Positions 53,550 to 63,700 of a stretch of DNA of 64,000 bases are shown one piece after another (position 1 is the stretch's first letter; every line of letters starts with the position of its first letter). The position numbers and the translations under genes are program-made. The DNA comes from Trypanosoma brucei gambiense DAL972 (Eukaryota > Euglenozoa > Kinetoplastea > Trypanosomatida > Trypanosomatidae). The stretch is taken from the NCBI RefSeq assembly GCF_000210295.1, contig NC_026743.1:3720001-3784000 (forward strand), read 5' to 3'. Under the pieces are notes generated by a model. The model worked only from the letters and a program-made list of their open reading frames with translations, did no database searches and had not been told where the DNA came from.

Positions 53550-53645
53550 CAGGTACACATGATGCACACAATTCAATACTCACTCTGAACATCACTTGTC
53601 AGGAGGAATGTGATAACATGCACCACCAGCTGATCACATCCACGT
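53550..53645 (+). ncRNA. C/D-box snoRNA candidate C, copy 2
   Basis: Same as copy 1; ATGATG 53559-53564, D box 53630-53633. Confidence 0.62.
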
Positions 53646-53895
53646 GCATACATGCACACATGTCCTATCCCGCTTCCTTCTCTTTTTCACACAGTTTTGT
53701 GTGTGTGTGTGTGTGTGTGTGTACACCCGCATCTTTGTATACTTGTTTGTGGCCATGCCAATGGACCCTTAATTACTCTATTTTTTTTTTTCTCGTGGGC
53801 GGCTTTGAGGCTGAGTGTGCGTCCTTAATACGCGAACAACAAGCAAGGCCTCGTTGTTTGCTAGTTTGTAACGAATGTTGTGGCCTGGAAACACT

Positions 53896-54009
53896 GTCGT
53901 GCATGATGTGCTCAACTGGAATTACCATCTGAACGCGGGATACCGCAAGTCGATGAATTAATGCTACGTGCATTACCTCCGCTGTTACTCGTATCACTGA
54001 CACCGCGAC
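53896..54009 (+). ncRNA. C/D-box snoRNA candidate A, copy 3
   Basis: Identical by eye to copies 1 and 2, shifted by 1200 bases from copy 2. A fourth, truncated copy starts at 55093 and keeps box C, the guide and D', but is cut off at 55143 before C' and D, so it is probably non-functional. Confidence 0.73.
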
Positions 54010-54362
54010 TGTTTCCTTTGTTTTGAGGCCCGCAGCGAAGCGCGTGATGACATACAAAGTTGTTTGCACATTTTCCGACACACCGTGAGCGAGTTACAAT
54101 ATTACAAGAACACCATCTGAATTTTTGTCGACTCTACCCCTTCCTCCTTATTGGTGATGGCATAATGCATCTGTTCCCTTCTTTTATTTGGACCCTCTTC
54201 TTCCTACTCACTCACATGCATGCACACACGTCTCTGCGTAAATGTATGCAGATATGTATACACACACTCTCTCTCTCTCCCGAATGCCGAGGCCTTTCTG
54301 TCTGTTCCTGGTCGGTGATTAGCAGTGCGTCTTCCACCTAACGACCCTTGATGATTATGATA

Positions 54363-54429
54363 CGATGCCTGGTCAACAGAACTATACTACACCAAATTTA
54401 GTAAATGAGACCACAGTGCAGGCAGAGGC
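54363..54429 (+). ncRNA. Single-hairpin H/ACA-like snoRNA candidate, copy 3
   Basis: Same sequence as the two upstream copies; stem and AGA box kept. Confidence 0.5.
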
Positions 54430-54449
54430 TGGCAATCCTCGTCCGCTAG

Positions 54450-54514
54450 CAGCCGCCCCGGGCAGGATGGCGCCCGTGTCCTTGGCGTGACGTCTAATCG
54501 GTGCGGCGAGATGT
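54450..54514 (+). ncRNA. Second single-hairpin H/ACA-like snoRNA candidate, copy 3
   Basis: Same sequence as copies 1 and 2. Confidence 0.38.
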
Positions 54515-54526
54515 GCTGACACTTTT

Positions 54527-54646
54527 GCGTCGCGTGATGAGGTGCAGAAGGCATGTCGCCGCTACGGCGGTGGCTCGCGTAGCCGTCTGGCTGTGCGCGT
54601 ACTGTGAGCTACTGTACTCCATGGGTGAACAACCTCTGATGACGTG
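54527..54646 (+). ncRNA. C/D-box snoRNA candidate B, copy 3 (guide variant)
   Basis: Same boxes and stem as copies 1 and 2, but position 54633 is C instead of T, three bases upstream of box D. This introduces a mismatch in the duplex with the rRNA next to the predicted methylation site. Confidence 0.62.
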
Positions 54647-54749
54647 TCACAGCGGGAGCAGTGTCGCTATGCGTTCCCGTCAGTAATACGGGCTAACGGT
54701 ACGAAGCACGTGCGAGAGGTAAGTGGAAATCCGCTGCCTGTGAACACAG

Positions 54750-54845
54750 CAGGTACACATGATGCACACAATTCAATACTCACTCTGAACATCACTTGTC
54801 AGGAGGAATGTGATAACATGCACCACCAGCTGATCACATCCACGT
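54750..54845 (+). ncRNA. C/D-box snoRNA candidate C, copy 3
   Basis: Same as copies 1 and 2, with guide and boxes kept. Confidence 0.62.
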
Positions 54846-55167
54846 GCATACATGCACACATGTCCTATCCCGCTTCCTTCTCTTTTTCACACAGTTTGTG
54901 TGTGTGTGTGTGTGTGTGTACACCCGCATCTTTGTATACTTGTTTGTGGCCATGCCAATGGACCCTTAATTACTCTATTTTTTTTTTTCTCGTGGGCGGC
55001 TTTGAGGCTGAGTGTGCGTCCTTAATACGCGAACAACAAGCAAGGCCTCGTTGTTTGCTAGTTTGTAACGAATGTTGTGGCCTGGAAACACTGTCGTGCA
55101 TGATGTGCTCAACTGGAATTACCATCTGAACGCGGGATACCGCGGGATGATGTCTTGAAACTATACT

Positions 55168-55198
55168 CATTTCCTGCGCTTTTTTATTTTCCTTTTAG
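55168..55198 (+). promoter_or_regulatory. Trans-splice acceptor for the CstF50 gene
   Basis: A nearly pure pyrimidine tract ends in TTTTAG, with AG at 55197-55198, 18 bases before the ATG at 55217. It is the clearest acceptor in the right half of the window. It lies directly after the snoRNA repeat, so processing of snoRNA and mRNA would compete for this spacer. Confidence 0.7.
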
Positions 55199-55216
55199 TG
55201 ATTATTTATTATTTTG

Positions 55217-56770
55217 ATGTCTGGAGAAAACTTGAACAAATCGATGAGTGCTGAAAGGGTTGCTGGGTCGTCGTCTGTAGGTCATGGCGTAGATCATGGT
55301 TCTCGTAAACGTGCTCGTTCTATTTGTTTGAAGCAAAATTTTTCTCGACTTTTGTACCAGATGGTTATTCGTCAGCTGCATCATGATGGTTTTCTTGCTG
55401 CTGCATCCGCTGTCGCAGACGCTACTAACGTTGTTGTTCCGAGGCTGGAGGAAAATGCTGATCGATTGTCGAAGGTGGTTAGTTGGGGTCTCGCTGTGGA
55501 GGAGAGTAATGTGGTTGAAATTGAGAACTTCTTCAAATTTGAAGTTGTTGAGCGATATTTGAGTGCGTCGAGGGTATATATGCCGCTACACCTATCAGAG
55601 AGTGCAAGGGTGGGATCCATGGCGTATCGTATGCGAGAGCGTTTTATTACCTCATCTCTAGGTGGTGTTGTTCGACGTCTGGCATTTTCTCCGGATGGTT
55701 CGCTTATTGCATGTGGGGGAACTGATGGTCTGTGTGCCATTTTTTCTTTGAATACAATTGAGGATCTCAGTGCCCTTGAAGAAGTGCGGCAGGAGCAGCA
55801 CTTTAACGGACTTGATGGGAGTAACCCTAGTAATATTGGGGTGGGCAACGCAAGCAACAAAATTACGGAGCTCGCTGAGGCCCGTCGCTTTCATGAACAC
55901 ACGCACTCTGTGGAGGCTATTTCCTTTCATCCAACCAAGCAGCTTCTTGTCACTGGAGGTTTCGAGGGAGATTTGTACGTTCGTGACTACAGTCAACCAG
56001 ACAACCACGTTGTACACAAATTACGTGATGCTTTTCCTGTACGTTCCGCCGTTTTTCATCCCTCTGGAGAATACGTGCTGTACGCTACAGATCACACCAC
56101 GCCAAGGCTTCTGAACCTCCGGAGTGGATCAGTGGTGGCCCCTGTGGCACACTCCGATAACGCTGCAGCAACCTGCGTAACCGCGATGGCAGGAGGAAAG
56201 GGAGTAGCTCGTGGTGCTTCTCAGAGGAAAGGCTGTGACGCAGGCCACGCGGCTGCTCTATGTGACGTGGATTTTTCTCCCGACGGCCGGACCTTCGCCT
56301 CATGCGGTCTAGACGGATCACTGATTGTGTATGACGGAGTCAGTAGTCGCATTGTGGCGAAGGTAAACAATGCACACTCAAGTGTTCCGGTAACCAGCGT
56401 AAAATTTAGTCGAACTGGTAATATTCTCCTCACCGCGGGCATGGACTCAGTTGCTCGGCTGTGGGACCTGCGGCGTGGGGATGGTGGGTGGGGCTGTACA
56501 GAAGTTATGTCGTTCGGCGAGCCTGGAAAATGTAATCACCGCAGCTTCCGTGCTTCTTTCAGCTGCAACGAAAGCCACGTCCTCTCCCAGGACACTTCCC
56601 TGTTTGCCATTCACGCACACTGTGTCTACACAGGGGATACCTCATACACACTTACGGTGCCCAACCACATGCAGCGGGGCTTTGCCCCTGCGCCTTTTAG
56701 TAATATAGTCGTTAGCGGTGGCGACGACTCACGTATGCGGCTATGGACACCGGCATGGACCACGGCGTGA
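55217..56770 (+). CDS. CSTF1: Cleavage stimulation factor 50-kDa subunit (CstF50) homologue, WD40 protein
   Basis: The ATG at 55217 gives 517 residues. An N-terminal helical segment (about residues 45-66, LYQMVIRQLHHDGFLAAASA) matches the CstF50 dimerisation domain. At least six WD40 repeats follow, at about residues 148-178 (FSPDGSLIACGGTDG), 228-258 (HTHSVEAISFHPTKQLLVTGG), 274-302 (FHPSGEYVLYATDH), 344-373 (FSPDGRTFASCGLDG, then YDGVS), 390-418 (FSRTGNILLTAGMDSVARLWDL) and 492-514. Order and spacing, including the YDGVS and KDSVAKLW-like blocks, fit CstF50. In animals CstF50 is part of CstF, which binds downstream of the poly(A) site and aids nuclear pre-mRNA cleavage. In trypanosomes polyadenylation is coupled to trans-splicing of the next gene. 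A spacer with N, G and S runs (about residues 197-215) and one near residue 325 are lineage insertions. Confidence 0.85.
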   Translation: MSGENLNKSMSAERVAGSSSVGHGVDHGSRKRARSICLKQNFSRLLYQMVIRQLHHDGFLAAASAVADATNVVVPRLEENADRLSKVVSWGLAVEESNVVEIENFFKFEVVERYLSASRVYMPLHLSESARVGSMAYRMRERFITSSLGGVVRRLAFSPDGSLIACGGTDGLCAIFSLNTIEDLSALEEVRQEQHFNGLDGSNPSNIGVGNASNKITELAEARRFHEHTHSVEAISFHPTKQLLVTGGFEGDLYVRDYSQPDNHVVHKLRDAFPVRSAVFHPSGEYVLYATDHTTPRLLNLRSGSVVAPVAHSDNAAATCVTAMAGGKGVARGASQRKGCDAGHAAALCDVDFSPDGRTFASCGLDGSLIVYDGVSSRIVAKVNNAHSSVPVTSVKFSRTGNILLTAGMDSVARLWDLRRGDGGWGCTEVMSFGEPGKCNHRSFRASFSCNESHVLSQDTSLFAIHAHCVYTGDTSYTLTVPNHMQRGFAPAPFSNIVVSGGDDSRMRLWTPAWTTA

Positions 56771-57743
56771 AATCTTGTCCCCTTGGTGGCCCAGTAACTG
56801 CAAACTAGTTCTGCTTTTTAATGGCGAAAAGGAACGACAAACACTTGTGGATTCCTCTTGCCTGGAGCCTCGATCAAGTGACAGAGTGTCGTTGAAAAGG
56901 AGGAAACAAAGGGGAGGGCGGTTGAATCTTACATCTGGGATCTGCATTCGATGCCATTTGTGGACCTCTGTTGAGCCATGCTTCGTTAGAGCCAACAAGG
57001 CCCAAAAGTTGCAACCGTTACAGGAGACACGTGTATCATGTTGTGAATCGGTTTCGTATGATTGGCCGCGCTGGTGGCATAACGATTTCAGGTCCCCCTC
57101 TTTTATTATTCTTAAATCATTTTCACGCGCGCACATTGCTTCCACTTGCGGGCGGGGGTTATGCATTTCATCAAAATGGGCAGTCTGCTTCTGATTAAAT
57201 TTCAACTCATCGTTATCTTGTTCTCTTCTTATGTGTTTTCGCTGATTACCCTTCGTCTTCATCGTGAATTCCTCACCCGTCCTACAAAGGACGGAAAGCA
57301 AGGCCAGTGGGAGAAGGTAGGGTCAAACCTTGAAGATAAGTTCATAATTATACGCCTAGCAAACGAAAGGGGAAACAGGCCACTGGGAAAGGGGAGTGAG
57401 GGAAGCTGCAGCAGTGCTCGCTCCCTTCCTCTCTTCTGTTGAAGCCACTGGCCGCCGCGGGGCGTCGAGGTGTTTCGTGGGGGAGGCGAAGGGAAAGGGA
57501 AAAGAGGTTTAGTTAGTCCCTGCAAGAAGCAGGGGCTCATTGCTATTCACTGTGCCACTTCTCTGGGGGTGGGGCACGGCAGCTGTGACTTTCGGAAGTA
57601 ACCAAAGGAAAGCTGGTGCATTAATAACGGCACGTAGAAGTAAAACACGGGGAGGAACCTTTTTGCTGTCTGGAGTGCGACCCAAGGCAATTTCGTGTTT
57701 ACAGTAGGTAATTCCTGACGTATCCTTTTGATACCTGTAAATT
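56771..57743. other. Intergenic region
   Basis: Almost 1 kb without a supported gene. Short open frames on both strands show no recognisable feature. No clear pyrimidine tract stands directly before the next ATG; a weak AG site is at about 57706. Confidence 0.4.
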
Positions 57744-60700
57744 ATGTCTGGTCTGACTTCACACAACATCTCAGCTACATCTATTCGTGTGCATGGAATC
57801 ACACGTGAACGTGATATGTGCGTTTTCTGCCGGAAGCGCTCTTCGCCGCCACCTAATGATCCGCTGGCACCAGTATTTGCCTTCTTCTCGCTGGTTGACT
57901 GCCGTCACTACGCGTGCCAACCGTGTGCTCTCGTGCATTGCGACAACGCTGGGCGCCATATCCGTTGCCCCGCGTGTTGCGCGATTTCTCGTCTCGCGCA
58001 GTCGGGCCGCCGTCGCGGAAACCGTGTGGATGAACGAGTGCCAATAGATGACGGCGTATCGTCGGCGGCATCGCAGAGCTCAAAAAGAGTGTTGGCCCCA
58101 CCGAAGCGTTCACTCTCCGTCACTGACCGGCGGAGACGTACGTCATCTGTTCAGTTCTCAACAAACTTAACATCACCCAGTGGGCAGAAGGAGGCCCTCA
58201 GCACCGGCGGCTCTAACACGTCATTGACACTTGCCGCGGTCGGCCGGCTGCCAACCGACCCTAACTATAGCAAAGGCAAAGGGGATGAAGGAGGAACCGT
58301 TGCGGCCTTCAGCGAGGAGGAACGAATATCGGTCGATTTGTACACCATTAAGGGCACCGCTGCAAAACGCCCGCGCCGCACAACAGCCGAACGTGCCCGC
58401 AGTCAGCCGCTTCCTCCGGCAGAATATCGCTATTTGACACCACCAACGCCGTTCCATCGCCCGCCGCCGCTAGTAATTCACACAATTGAGGAGGAAGAAG
58501 AGGTTGCGGCTTCATTCCAACTCATTGTAAGGGAAATCGAGCAAACTATAGCTGCTACGCTAGTAAAGGAGGCAGATGAGCGTGACACAATCGGAATTGC
58601 GGAAGCACACCGCCGCAACGTCCTCTCAAAATTACGTGAAGAGTATGAAAGAAAGAGATTTGCAGCACATCACGAACTCAATGACGAGTTTTCTGATGCC
58701 AAATTAAGTCCTCGTACAACAACAAACGCATCAGACGGCCAAGTCAGTGAAACATCCGATGAAGGAATGTCAGAACTCTCAACGCAACAAGACTCAATTC
58801 AAAAGAACTACAAACAACCCATAGATCAAAAGGCAATGATCACAAAAGAAAGAACAGGAACACCTACCGCAGCGGAAAAACAAACAAAACACCAACAACA
58901 AACAATCACCAAACAGAACACTGAAGAAGAAAAAAAAGAAGCAAAAAATGAAAACAATAATGAGAGTAAAAAAAAAAGGCGTGAGCGTGTTGAGGTTGCT
59001 ACATGGGATTCGGAACAACAGCTGCGGCTCTTTGAGCAACTTATGGATCTCGCTCGTGATGAACAACAGCACCGTGCCAAAATACAGCGTGACGAAACTC
59101 GTATGCATGCGGAAATGGAACGAAGCGAGGCTAGCGATGTTGCAACAATCAAGGCTGCAATGGAGGCCATGGCAGAGTCAGCACGTAGAGAGCAGGAGGA
59201 ATTATTGCGTGATGAGAAGGAAGAGCGGTACACCATCCAAGAGGATGAGCGGCGGCTACGGCGCAACATAACACGACAGAGCGCGGAGCTCTCACTTGAC
59301 GTCAGCATGCAGCATGTGCAACAACGTGGTAAGGAGGACGCACAAAGGGAATTGGATATGCTAAGGGTTGCACTGGAATCAACTGCTGTTGAAACCACTT
59401 CGCGCGCTCGTCTCAACCTCGTTGTAACGGAGGAACTGAGGGCACGTGATTCCCTGTGCAGTGACGAAGCAAGTGAACGAGCCATGCACGCAGCAGAAGA
59501 GCGACGTGAGCGTGTTGAGGTTGCTACATGGGATTCGGAACAACAGCTGCGGCTCTTTGAGCAACTTATGGATCTCGCTCGTGATGAACAACAGCACCGT
59601 GCCAAAATACAGCGTGACGAAACTCGTATGCATGCGGAAATGGAACGAAGCGAGGCTAGCGATGTTGCAACAATCAAGGCTGCAATGGAGGCCATGGCAG
59701 AGTCAGCACGTAGAGAGCAGGAGGAATTATTGCGTGATGAGAAGGAAGAGCGGTACACCATCCAAGAGGATGAGCGGCGGCTACGGCGCAACATAACACG
59801 ACAGAGCGCGGAGCTCTCACTTGACGTCAGCATGCAGCATGTGCAACAACGTGGTAAGGAGGACGCACAAAGGGAATTGGATATGCTAAGGGTTGCACTG
59901 GAATCAACTGCTGTTGAAACCACTTCGCGCGCTCGCCTCAACCTCGTTGTAACGGAGGAACTGAGGGCACGTGATTCCCTGTGCAGTGACGAAGCAAGTG
60001 AACGAGCCATGCACGCAGCAGAAGAGCGACGTGAGCGTGTTGAGGTTGCTACATGGGATTCGGAACAACAGCTGCGGCTCTTTGAGCAACTTATGGATCT
60101 CGCTCGTGATGAACAACAGCACCGTGCCAAAATACAGCGTGACGAAACTCGTATGCATGCGGAAATGGAACGAAGCGAGGCTAGCGATGTTGCAACAATC
60201 AAGGCTGCAATGGAGGCCATGGCAGAGTCAGCACGTAGAGAGCAGGAGGAATTATTGCGTGATGAGAAGGAAGAGCGGTACACCATCCAAGAGGATGAGC
60301 GGCGGCTACGGCGCAACATAACACGACAGAGCGCGGAGCTCTCACTTGACGTCAGCATGCAGCATGTGCAACAACGTGGTAAGGAGGACGCACAAAGGGA
60401 ATTGGATATGCTAAGGGTTGCACTGGAATCAACTGCTGTTGAAACCACTTCGCGCGCTCGTCTCAACCTCGTTGTAACGGAGGAACTGAGGGCACGTGAT
60501 TCCCTGTGCAGTGACGAAGCAAGTGAACGAGCCATGCACGCAGCAGAAGAGCGACGTGAGCGTGTTGAGGTTGCTACATGGGATTCGGAACAACAGCTGC
60601 GGCTCTTTGAGCAACTTATGGATCTCGCTCGTGATGAACAACAGCACCGTGCCAAAATACAGCGTGACGAAACTCGTATGCATGCGGAAATGGAACGAAG

Positions 60701-63700
60701 CGAGGCTAGCGATGTTGCAACAATCAAGGCTGCAATGGAGGCCATGGCAGAGTCAGCACGTAGAGAGCAGGAGGAATTATTGCGTGATGAGAAGGAAGAG
60801 CGGTACACCATCCAAGAGGATGAGCGGCGGCTACGGCGCAACATAACACGACAGAGCGCGGAGCTCTCACTTGACGTCAGCATGCAGCATGTGCAACAAC
60901 GTGGTAAGGAGGACGCACAAAGGGAATTGGATATGCTAAGGGTTGCACTGGAATCAACTGCTGTTGAAACCACTTCGCGCGCTCGCCTCAACCTCGTTGT
61001 AACGGAGGAACTGAGGGCACGTGATTCCCTGTGCAGTGACGAAGCAAGTGAACGAGCCATGCACGCAGCAGAAGAGCGACGTGAGCGTGTTGAGGTTGCT
61101 ACATGGGATTCGGAACAACAGCTGCGGCTCTTTGAACAACTTATGGATCTCGCTCGTGATGAACAACAGCACCGTGCCAAAATACAGCGTGACGAAACTC
61201 GTATGCATGCGGAAATGGAACGAAGCGAGGCTAGCGATGTTGCAACAATCAAGGCTGCAATGGAGGCCATGGCAGAGTCAGCACGTAGAGAGCAGGAGGA
61301 ATTATTGCGTGATGAGAAGGAAGAGCGGTACACCATCCAAGAGGATGAGCGGCGGCTACGGCGCAACATAACACGACAGAGCGCGGAGCTCTCACTTGAC
61401 GTCAGCATGCAGCATGTGCAACAACGTGGTAAGGAGGACGCACAAAGGGAATTGGATATGCTAAGGGTTGCACTGGAATCAACTGCTGTTGAAACCACTT
61501 CGCGCGCTCGTCTCAACCTCGTTGTAACGGAGGAACTGAGGGCACGTGATTCCCTGTGCAGTGACGAAGCAAGTGAACGAGCCATGCACGCAGCAGAAGA
61601 GCGACGTGAGCGTGTTGAGGTTGCTACATGGGATTCGGAACAACAGCTGCGGCTCTTTGAGCAACTTATGGATCTCGCTCGTGATGAACAACAGCACCGT
61701 GCCAAAATACAGCGTGACGAAACTCGTATGCATGCGGAAATGGAACGAAGCGAGGCTAGCGATGTTGCAACAATCAAGGCTGCAATGGAGGCCATGGCAG
61801 AGTCAGCACGTAGAAAGCAACAGTATGCGAGGCGTGACCGGGAGGAGATTGAGGCAGATGAGAAGGAAGAACGCTACACCATCCAAGAGGATGAGCGGCG
61901 GCTACGGCGCAACATAACACGACAGAGCGCGGAGCTCTCACTTGACGTCAGCATGCAGCATGTGCAACAACGTGGTAAGGAGGACGCACAAAGGGAATTG
62001 GATATGCTAAGGGTTGCACTGGAATCAACTGCTGTTGAAACCACTTCGCGCGCTCGTCTCAACCTCGTTGTAACGGAGGAACTGAGGGCACGTGATTCCC
62101 TGTGCAGTGACGAAGCAAGTGAACGAGCCATGCACGCAGCAGAAGAGCGACGTGAGCGTGTTGAGGTTGCTACATGGGATTCGGAACAACAGCTGCGGCT
62201 CTTTGAGCAACTTATGGATCTCGCTCGTGATGAACAACAGCACCGTGCCAAAATACAGCGTGACGAAACTCGTATGCATGCGGAAATGGAACGAAGCGAG
62301 GCTAGCGATGTTGCAACAATCAAGGCTGCAATGGAGGCCATGGCAGAGTCAGCACGTAGAAAGCAACAGTATGCGAGGCGTGACCGGGAGGAGATTGAGG
62401 CAGATGAGAAGGAAGAACGCTACACCATCCAAGAGGATGAGCGGCGGCTACGGCGCAACATAACGCGACAGACCACGGAGCTCTCACTCGACGTCAGCAT
62501 GCAGCATGTGCAACAACGTGGTAAGGAGGACGCACAAAGGGAATTGGATATGCTAAGGGTTGCACTGGAATCAACTGCTGTTGAAACCACTTCGCGCGCT
62601 CGCCTCAACCTCGTTGTAACGGAGGAACTGAGGGCACGTGATTCCCTGTGCAGTGACGAAGCAAGTGAACGAGCCATGCACGCAGCAGAAGAGCGACGTG
62701 AGCGTGTTGAGGTTGCTACATGGGATTCGGAACAACAGCTGTGGCTCTTTGAACAACTTATGGATCTCGCTCGTGATGAACAACAGCACCGTGCCAAAAT
62801 ACAGCGTGACGAAACTCGTATGCATGCGGAAATGGAACGAAGCGAGGCTAGCGATGTTGCAACAATCAAGGCTGCAATGGAGGCCATGGCAGAGTCAGCA
62901 CGTAGAAAGCAACAGTATGCGATGCGTGACCGGGAGGAGAGTAAAGCAGATGAGAAGGAAGAACGCTACACCATCCAAGAGGATGAGCGGCGGCTACGGC
63001 GCAACATAACACGACAGAGCGCGGAGCTCTCACTTGACGTCAGCATGCAGCATGTGCAACAACGCGGTAAGGAGGACGCACAAAGGGAATTGGGTATGCT
63101 AAGGGTTGCACTGGAATCAACTGCTGTTGAAACCACTTCGCGCGCTCGTCTCAACCTCGTTGTAACGGAGGAACTGAGGGCACGTGATTCCCTGTGCAGT
63201 GACGAAGCAAGTGAACGAGCCATGCACGCAGCAGAAGAGCGACGTGAGCGTGTTGAGGTTGCTACATGGGATTCGGAACAACAGCTGCGGCTCTTTGAAC
63301 AACTTATGGATCTCGCTCGTGATGAACAACAGCACCGTGCCAAAATACAGCGTGACGAAACTCGTATGCATGCGGAAATGGAACGAAGCGAGGCTAGCGA
63401 TGTTGCAACAATCAAGGCTGCAATGGAGGCCATGGCAGAGTCAGCACGTAGAAAGCAACAGTATGCGATGCGTGACCGGGAGGAGATTGAGGCAGATGAG
63501 AAGGAAGAACGCTACACCATCCAAGAGGATGAGCGGCGGCTACGGCGCAACATAACGCGACAGACCACGGAGCTCTCACTCGACGTCAGCATGCAGCATG
63601 TGCAACAACGCGGTAAGGAGGACGCACAAAGGGAATTGGATATGCTAAGGGTTGCACTGGAATCAACTGCTGTTGAAACCACTTCGCGCGCTCGTCTCAA

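Larger units (their letters stand above)
51471..55143 (+). repeat. Tandem 1.2-kb repeat, three full units plus an 86-bp partial; snoRNA cluster
   Basis: Units start with CTAGTTTGTAA at 51471, 52661, 53861 and 55058 and are 1190, 1200 and 1197 bases long. They are nearly identical; the length differences lie mainly in a TG dinucleotide run and a T run late in each unit. The fourth copy stops at 55143, inside the first snoRNA candidate. The units have no credible protein-coding frame. Each holds at least five small-RNA candidates, listed separately. Repeated clusters that mix C/D and single-hairpin H/ACA snoRNAs, transcribed as part of a polycistron and then cut out, are the known arrangement in T. 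brucei. Confidence 0.85.

Noticed and set aside
51670..54686. Repeated 60-160-residue frames inside the 1.2-kb units
   Set aside because: Composition is not protein-like, frames on both strands are similar in length, and the conserved elements fit snoRNAs instead.
58826..61795. A 989-residue Ser/Arg/Cys-rich frame on the minus strand
   Set aside because: It is the antisense of the 175-residue repeats. The + strand frame runs from an ATG with a RING motif through the whole array, and all other genes are on the + strand.
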